DNA of 15,012 nt from an uncultured Pseudorhodobacter sp. (GTDB lineage: Bacteria; Pseudomonadota; Alphaproteobacteria; Rhodobacterales; Rhodobacteraceae): positions 1 to 15,012 of the forward strand of contig CAMFIX010000020.1 in assembly GCA_945952425.1 (NCBI GenBank). The letters are read 5' to 3'. Positions 11,015 to 15,012 of the stretch are shown piece after piece (position 1 is the first letter of the stretch; each line of letters opens with the position of its first letter). The notes under the pieces were generated by a model. It saw nothing but the letters and a program-made list of their open reading frames with translations. It was not told the DNA's origin and searched no databases. Both the position numbers and the translations under genes were made by a program.

Positions 11015-12535
11015 ATGACCCTGCCCGCGATCACCTTCTCCGACGACCAGGCCGAAGCCTATGACCGGGTTTCGGCCGAGCTTCTGGCGATGGGCGTCGA
11101 TCTCGGCAACGGCGGGCTGGCCCCGCCTGGGGAGGGCAAGTCCTCGGTCCTGGCCGTGATGGGCAAGGCGGGCTCGGGCAAGACCATGCTTTTGGCCAGC
11201 CTTTACAAGGATTTGCGCGCGGCTGGCGTCGAAATCGTCTCGGGCGACTACGAGTCCCGCCGCAAGAAGGAACGCCGCAGCCTTGCCGTGCTGGCCCCCA
11301 CGAACAAGGCGGCTTCGGTCCTGCGCCTGCGCGGCGTGCCGGCGACCACGATCCACCGCATCCTTTACACCCCGGTCTACGACCCGCAATACGAGGCCAT
11401 CGCCGAATGGCTCTCGGGCAACCTGCCGCGGCCCAAGGTTGAAGGCCTGACCGACATCGCGCTCGACCGCGCCCATGCGTTCTTCCAGTCGGTCCCCTCG
11501 ATCCCCGGCGCCTTGGCGGCCGCGGGCCTGAGGGGCAGCGATTTCATCAAGGGCTGGAAGCGGCGCGAGGAACCCCTCGACATCGGCTTCGTCGATGAGT
11601 CGTCGATGCTCGACGACCGTCAGTTCGAAGACCTGCGCGAAATCTTCCCGACCCTGGTCCTGTTCGGCGACCCGGCGCAGCTCGCCCCGGTGCAGTCCAA
11701 CGGCATGGTTTTCGACCAGCTGGGGCCGACCCGCAAGCTGACCCTGCAGCGCATCCATCGGCAAACGCAGGACAATCCGATCCTGGACCTTGCCCATGCC
11801 CTGGCCGACGACCAACTGGGCTTCGACGATTTCGAGGATATGATCCGCCAGGCCGCCCGCCGCGACGACCGCGTGCAATGGGCCGAGCGGGTCTCTTCCG
11901 ACCTGATGGCGCGGTCCCCGGTGCTGGTCTGGCGCAACGTCACCCGAATCAAGCTGATCGCCGCTTTCCGCAACGCCCATGGCGCGCCCGAAGACGAACT
12001 CCTGCCCGGCGAGCCGCTGATCTGCGACGGGATCGAACTGCCGCTGAAACACCGCAAGAAGCGCATCGACCTGGAGGCGCGGGGGCTCATCAAAGGCGCC
12101 CAGGTCATCTATCTCGGCCCGGGCAAGAACGAGGGTTTCGCCAAACTGCATGTGGTGGGCGCCGAGGAGCCCCAGGTCTCCGCCGCCTCGATCATCAAGA
12201 TCGAAAAGCCCGACGAGGAAGAGCCCTTCATCCCTGCCGCCGCCAAGATGGGCGCGGCCTTCCTGCATGGCGCGGCCGTCACGATCCACAAGGCGCAAGG
12301 CAGCCAGTGGAGCGACGTGCAGGTCTTCGCCCCCGACCTTTACGCCGCGGCCCAAGCCGGACGGTCCGAGGCTGGCATCCCCCTCTGGAAGCGCCTCGCC
12401 TATGTCGCCATCACCCGCGCGGAAAGCCGGTTGCATTGGATCGTGAGAAACCGCCTGGCCCTGCCGAAAACCCCCCTCGGCACCACCGACCTGATCGCCC
12501 GCCCTGCGCCCTTGGAGCTGCAAACCGAAGAGTGA
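11015..12535 (+). CDS. SF1B RecD/UvrD_C_2-like ATP-dependent DNA helicase
   Basis: A 506-aa cytoplasmic helicase, probably 5'-3' and acting on DNA ends or single-stranded DNA. Motifs in order: I/Walker A GKAGSGKT (50-57), Ia APTNKAA (94-100), II/Walker B FVDESSML (192-199), III GDPAQLAPV (218-226), IV-like RIHRQ (246-250), V TIHKAQGSQW (423-432) and VI VAITRAESRL (464-473). The HKAQGSQ and AITRA signatures are those of the RecD/TraA/Dda-like SF1B group with a UvrD_C_2 domain. It is shorter than RecD2 and lacks that protein's long N-terminal region. No recB or recC is nearby, so it is probably a stand-alone enzyme; its exact repair role is unknown. The start at 11015 has only a weak upstream AGGGT, but the ORF begins with the usual F-S-x-D-Q-x-x-A Q-motif region (residues 8-14). 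Confidence 0.88.
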   Translation: MTLPAITFSDDQAEAYDRVSAELLAMGVDLGNGGLAPPGEGKSSVLAVMGKAGSGKTMLLASLYKDLRAAGVEIVSGDYESRRKKERRSLAVLAPTNKAASVLRLRGVPATTIHRILYTPVYDPQYEAIAEWLSGNLPRPKVEGLTDIALDRAHAFFQSVPSIPGALAAAGLRGSDFIKGWKRREEPLDIGFVDESSMLDDRQFEDLREIFPTLVLFGDPAQLAPVQSNGMVFDQLGPTRKLTLQRIHRQTQDNPILDLAHALADDQLGFDDFEDMIRQAARRDDRVQWAERVSSDLMARSPVLVWRNVTRIKLIAAFRNAHGAPEDELLPGEPLICDGIELPLKHRKKRIDLEARGLIKGAQVIYLGPGKNEGFAKLHVVGAEEPQVSAASIIKIEKPDEEEPFIPAAAKMGAAFLHGAAVTIHKAQGSQWSDVQVFAPDLYAAAQAGRSEAGIPLWKRLAYVAITRAESRLHWIVRNRLALPKTPLGTTDLIARPAPLELQTEE

Positions 12536-12540
12536 CCCCT

Positions 12541-12640
12541 TTCGCTTTCATACTTGCTCAAATATCTCTCTGGGGTGAGCCGATGGTTTCGCCACCGGTT
12601 CGAGAAACCGGAGGCTCGGGGGGGCGAAGCGCCCCCGGGG
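12541..12640. repeat. Hairpin-rich intergenic element
   Basis: The 124-bp space before the Lrp-domain gene contains CCGGTT-CGAGA-AACCGG (12595-12611), with an alternative pairing GGTTTC (12585-12590) to GAAACC (12604-12609), and GGGGGCG-AAG-CGCCCCC (12620-12636, 7-bp stem). It begins with an AT-rich stretch (CATACTTGCTCAAATATC). Elements with an AT-rich, TCAAATA-type head and GC-rich C/G-run hairpins are, from memory, scattered between genes in Rhodobacterales genomes. It may terminate the helicase transcript, though no T-tract follows. Confidence 0.5.
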
Positions 12641-12659
12641 CGTCCAAAAGGAGCCCAAG

Positions 12660-12896
12660 ATGACCGCCGTTTTCGTCCAGTTCCGCTGCACCCCCGGCAA
12701 GACCTACCAGGTGGCCGATGCGATCTATGACCGCGAAGTGGTCTCCGAGCTTTACTCGACCTCCGGCGAATACGACCTGATCGCCAAGGTCTATATCCCC
12801 GAGGGCGAGGACGTGGGCCATTACCTGGCCCAACGTCTTTTCGACATTCCCGACATCGTGCGCACCCTGACGACGATGACGTTCAAGGCGTTCTAA
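12660..12896 (+). CDS. Stand-alone Lrp/AsnC ligand-binding (RAM) domain protein
   Basis: A 78-aa cytoplasmic protein corresponding only to the effector-binding, oligomerising half of Lrp/AsnC regulators: AVFVQFRCTPGKTYQVADAI, then VVSELYSTSGEYDLIAKVYI with the typical SGEYDL turn, and a final strand TLTTMTFKAF. There is no helix-turn-helix, so it cannot bind DNA in the Lrp manner. Such stand-alone domains form rings or dimers that may bind amino acids or pair with full-length regulators. AAGGAG (12648-12653) six bases before the ATG gives a strong RBS and excludes a longer protein. It follows the helicase after a repeat element and faces the leftward usp gene across a large inverted repeat. 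Confidence 0.88.
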   Translation: MTAVFVQFRCTPGKTYQVADAIYDREVVSELYSTSGEYDLIAKVYIPEGEDVGHYLAQRLFDIPDIVRTLTTMTFKAF

Positions 12897-12924
12897 GGCG
12901 GCAAGGCCTTCCGACGCGCGGCCC

Positions 12925-12972
12925 GCGCCAAAAATTTTCGGCCAGACACTTTGGGGCGAAAATTTTTGGCGC
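12925..12972. terminator. 16-bp perfect inverted repeat, probable bidirectional terminator
   Basis: GCGCCAAAAATTTTCG (12925-12940) and CGAAAATTTTTGGCGC (12957-12972) are perfect 16-bp arms around a 16-nt loop, between the converging Lrp-domain and usp genes. The right arm can also make a smaller hairpin, GGGGCG (12953-12958) with CGCCCC (12970-12975). The A/T tract lies inside the stem rather than after it, which is unusual for an intrinsic terminator. Position argues for termination on both strands. Confidence 0.6.
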
Positions 12973-12976
12973 CCCC

Positions 12977-13843
12977 TCAATGCGCCATCAGCACCGGGAT
13001 TTCCGCGCTCTCCAGCACGGCCCGCGTGGCCCCGCCCAGCACCGCCTCGCGCAGCCGCGAATGGCCATAGGCGCCCATCACCATCAGGTCGCAGCCCTCT
13101 TCCCGCGCATGCCGCGCCAGGATTTCCGAGACCTTGGGCGCGGTCTTGGCCAGGACCGAGACCTGCGCCCGGATGCCGTGGCGCACCAGGTATTGGCAGA
13201 GAAGCCCGCCCGGGTCCGACCGTTCCGGCCCCCGCGCCGGAGGATCGACGACAGTGACATCCACCAGCTCCGCCCGCTTCAGCAGGGGCAGGGCGGCTTT
13301 GGCGGCGGCCAAAGCCTCCGAGGACTGATTCCACGCCAGAAGCACCCGCTTCGGCGCCGCAAGGCTCGCCAGCATCGCGGCATCCCCCGCGACCCCCGCC
13401 GGCACGATCAACACGGCCGAGCGGCCTTCGAACAAGGCGGCCTCGACCGCCGCCTCGGCGCGGTAGGTCTGGCCCTGGCCATAGGGCCGCGCCTGCACGA
13501 CGACATCGACGAAACTCGCCGCATTGCCGACCACCGCGGTCAGCCCGCCCATCTCGGCCACGGCGGTGTCCATGCTCCAGCGCAGCGCCGGATCGCAGCC
13601 CTTCAGCGCCGCCTCGGCGGCTGCGGCGGCGGCTTTCGCCTCGGCCTCGGCCTCTTCCAGCGAGTATTCCGTCAGAACCGCCCCGGCGCCGATATAGGAA
13701 TAGCCGATCTGCGCCTGGTCGACGCCCAAGGCCAGGATGTCCAGGTGGGCATCGCAGCCAAGCGCCAGAGAGGCCGCGGCCGAGACGGCGGCACTGGCGC
13801 TTGCGGGGTCGGTGACGACGGTGAGGATGGATTTGTAGCCCAT
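12977..13843 (-). CDS. Tandem-domain universal stress protein (UspA family)
   Basis: A 288-aa cytoplasmic protein made of two Usp folds. The N-terminal one (about 1-145) starts MGYKSILTVVTDPASASAAV and is degenerate. The C-terminal one (about 160-288) starts with KRVLLAWNQSSEA and ends with the nucleotide-binding pattern GAYGHSRLREAVLGG (from residue 257), close to G-x2-G-x9-G. The usual Ser/Thr after the last Gly is Gly here, so ATP binding is likely but not certain. A Met at residue 1 preceded by GGAGG (13849-13853, 5-base gap) fixes the start; the longer in-frame extension to 13936 has no support. It is divergent from ccoN with an Fnr-type box between them, matching the usp-ccoN neighbourhood I recall from Rhodobacter, and suggests a role under low oxygen. 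Confidence 0.88.
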   Translation of the reverse strand: MGYKSILTVVTDPASASAAVSAAASLALGCDAHLDILALGVDQAQIGYSYIGAGAVLTEYSLEEAEAEAKAAAAAAEAALKGCDPALRWSMDTAVAEMGGLTAVVGNAASFVDVVVQARPYGQGQTYRAEAAVEAALFEGRSAVLIVPAGVAGDAAMLASLAAPKRVLLAWNQSSEALAAAKAALPLLKRAELVDVTVVDPPARGPERSDPGGLLCQYLVRHGIRAQVSVLAKTAPKVSEILARHAREEGCDLMVMGAYGHSRLREAVLGGATRAVLESAEIPVLMAH

Positions 13844-13922
13844 GCGAACCTCCATTTTTCCTCCCACAGGCGGAAGGTCTTGTGCAACTATGACGTGCAC
13901 GCCCCGGGCCGCCTTGATGCGG

Positions 13923-13928
13923 ATCATA
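13923..13928 (-). promoter_or_regulatory. Candidate -10 of the usp promoter
   Basis: TATGAT on the minus strand (five of six matches to TATAAT) lies 25 bp downstream of the centre of the Fnr-type box, about 80 bp before the usp start. Spacing is about 5 bp shorter than the classical -41.5 arrangement, so the assignment is tentative. Confidence 0.4.
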
Positions 13929-13945
13929 CCACGCAAAGCCCGCGG

Positions 13946-13959
13946 TTGACATGGATCAA
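13946..13959. promoter_or_regulatory. Fnr/FnrL-type box between usp and ccoN
   Basis: TTGAC-ATGG-ATCAA matches the FNR consensus TTGAT-N4-ATCAA at nine of ten positions. It is centred 109.5 bp from the first base of usp and 112.5 bp from that of ccoN, almost exactly midway. Fnr proteins activate cbb3 oxidase genes when oxygen is low; the placement here suggests control of ccoN and possibly usp from one site. I cannot identify a good -10 in the ccoN direction. Confidence 0.85.
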
Positions 13960-14064
13960 GGCGACGAGACGCCCGGTCTGCGAAGTGTCGCCTGTCAGAA
14001 ACCCCGCCCCCGGGGTCGGTTCGCCGCGCCGGGGGGAAGGGTCAAGGGACGAAGGGACAAGCAA

Positions 14065-15012
14065 ATGTGGGATTATGCCAAGTTGATCGTCCTGGCAGCG
14101 GTGGGGTTCCTCGCCGCGCTGGGCGCCAATTACGCACATGATCTTCCCTATATGGTGAATGCCATCGAAGTGGCGATCGCGGCAGCGATCGCCTTCGTCG
14201 TGGTGTTGCGCGGTATGGGCGAAGAGCCGATCAAGACCGATCCGAACCAATACAACGACGCGGTGATCCGGGCCGGTGTCATCGCCACCGCCTTCTGGGG
14301 CGTGGTGGGCTTCCTGGTGGGCGTCGTCATCGCCTTCCAGCTGGCCTTCCCCAGCCTCAATCTCGGCGGCATCACCGACGGCATTCTCAACTTCGGGCGG
14401 CTGCGGCCCCTGCATACCTCGGCGGTGATCTTCGCCTTCGGGGGCAATGCGCTGATCATGTCCTCGTTCTATGTCGTCCAGCGCACCTCGGCCGCGCGGC
14501 TCTGGGGCGGCAACCTCGCCTGGTTCGTGTTCTGGGGCTGGCAGCTGATGATCGTGCTGGCGGCGTCCAGCTATGTTCTGGGCGGCACGCAGGGCAAGGA
14601 ATATGCCGAGACCGTCTGGTATATCGACATCTGGATCGCCGTGGTCTGGGTCGCTTACCTGGCCGTCTTCCTGGGCACGCTCTTCAACCGGCGCGAGCCT
14701 CATATCTATGTGGCCAACTGGTTCTACCTGTCGATGATCGTGACGGTGGCCTTGCTGCACATCGTCAACAACCTGGCGGTGCCGGCCTCGATCCTGTCCT
14801 CGGTGTCCTTCCCGATCTATTCCGGGGTGCAGGATGCCATGGTGCAGTGGTGGTATGGCCACAATGCGGTGGGCTTCTTCCTGACCGCGGGCTTCCTGGG
14901 CATGATGTATTACTTCGTGCCGAAGCAAGTCGAACGCCCGGTCTACAGCTATAAGCTGTCGATCATCCACTTCTGGGCGCTGATCTTCCTGTATATCTGG
15001 GCCGGTCCGCAC
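14065..15012 (+). CDS. ccoN: cbb3-type cytochrome c oxidase subunit I (partial, 3' end beyond window)
   Basis: The first 316 residues of the catalytic, multi-pass inner-membrane subunit of the high-affinity cbb3 oxidase, which reduces oxygen to water and pumps protons. Several hydrophobic helices are visible (for example about 5-22, 35-50, 70-93). Key residues: His117 in LRPLHTSAVIFAFGGN (low-spin heme b), His266 in WWYGHNAVGFF (CuB), Tyr310 in FLYIWAGPH (the redox Tyr cross-linked in this family) and His316, the first His of the CuB HH pair, where the sequence stops. The remaining heme ligands and about 200 residues lie outside. AAGGGA (14052-14057), seven bases before the ATG, is a fair RBS. 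ccoO, ccoQ and ccoP are expected next. An Fnr-type box lies upstream. Confidence 0.95.
   Translation, partial: MWDYAKLIVLAAVGFLAALGANYAHDLPYMVNAIEVAIAAAIAFVVVLRGMGEEPIKTDPNQYNDAVIRAGVIATAFWGVVGFLVGVVIAFQLAFPSLNLGGITDGILNFGRLRPLHTSAVIFAFGGNALIMSSFYVVQRTSAARLWGGNLAWFVFWGWQLMIVLAASSYVLGGTQGKEYAETVWYIDIWIAVVWVAYLAVFLGTLFNRREPHIYVANWFYLSMIVTVALLHIVNNLAVPASILSSVSFPIYSGVQDAMVQWWYGHNAVGFFLTAGFLGMMYYFVPKQVERPVYSYKLSIIHFWALIFLYIWAGPH

Noticed and set aside
11000..12523. 507-codon minus-strand frame opposite the helicase
   Set aside because: The helicase on the plus strand has all SF1 motifs; the antisense frame is Gly/Arg/Asp-rich and featureless.
13882..13900. GTGCA-N9-TGCAC inverted repeat upstream of usp
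   Set aside because: Arms of only five bases with a 9-bp spacer are expected by chance in this many bases; no second copy is seen.
13924..15012. 362-codon minus-strand frame at the right edge
   Set aside because: It is antisense to ccoN, whose heme and copper ligands are plain on the plus strand; its composition is His/Glu/Arg-rich.

Overview
The window is about 15 kb of compact, high-GC chromosomal DNA that reads as an alphaproteobacterium of the Rhodobacterales (Rhodobacter/Cereibacter/Paracoccus-like). The clues are a crotonyl-CoA carboxylase/reductase very close to the Rhodobacter sphaeroides protein as I remember it, an ethylmalonyl-CoA mutase beside it, a universal-stress gene divergent from ccoN across an Fnr-type box, and a tandem set of peptide deformylases in front of fmt. 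I see no tRNA, rRNA, CRISPR array, transposase or phage gene. The content is core metabolism and respiration rather than an obvious island.

Left part (1-5373). A secreted MltB-like lytic transglycosylase (mostly muropeptide release) reads leftward and is divergent from a 116-aa protein of unknown function. That protein's stop codon abuts the stop of a leftward MalY/PatB-type C-S lyase. Divergent from the lyase is a four-gene, fully overlapping operon: three peptide deformylase paralogues (def1, def2, def3) and fmt. It covers formylation of initiator tRNA and deformylation of new proteins. The third deformylase has lost the metal-binding Cys and the catalytic Glu, so it is probably not an active deformylase. 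fmt again ends stop-to-stop against the next leftward gene.

Middle part (5374-10641). This is a piece of the ethylmalonyl-CoA pathway: ecm (B12-dependent ethylmalonyl-CoA mutase, leftward) and ccr (crotonyl-CoA carboxylase/reductase, rightward). They are separated by a membrane-anchored PlsB-like acyltransferase and a small Ser-rich lipoprotein. The most interesting signal is regulatory. The upstream regions of ecm (two copies) and ccr (one copy) share an inverted motif, CGCAR-N5-TTGC. The ccr copy lies within a larger, perfect 13-bp inverted repeat over the likely promoter. This suggests one regulator for two pathway genes about 2 kb apart on opposite strands.

Right part (10642-15012). After a good terminator behind ccr come a tiny conserved-looking protein, a RecD/UvrD-like SF1 helicase, a stand-alone Lrp/AsnC ligand-sensing domain preceded by a hairpin-rich intergenic element, a 16-bp perfect inverted repeat (likely two-way terminator), a two-domain universal stress protein (leftward), and the first 316 codons of ccoN (cbb3 oxidase catalytic subunit, cut by the window end). 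An Fnr-type box, TTGAC-N4-ATCAA, sits midway between usp and ccoN, fitting oxygen-responsive control of both.

Overall the window is mostly ordinary metabolism. The parts worth a second look are the shared ecm/ccr operator, the degenerate third deformylase, the repeat-rich spacers and the small unrecognised proteins.
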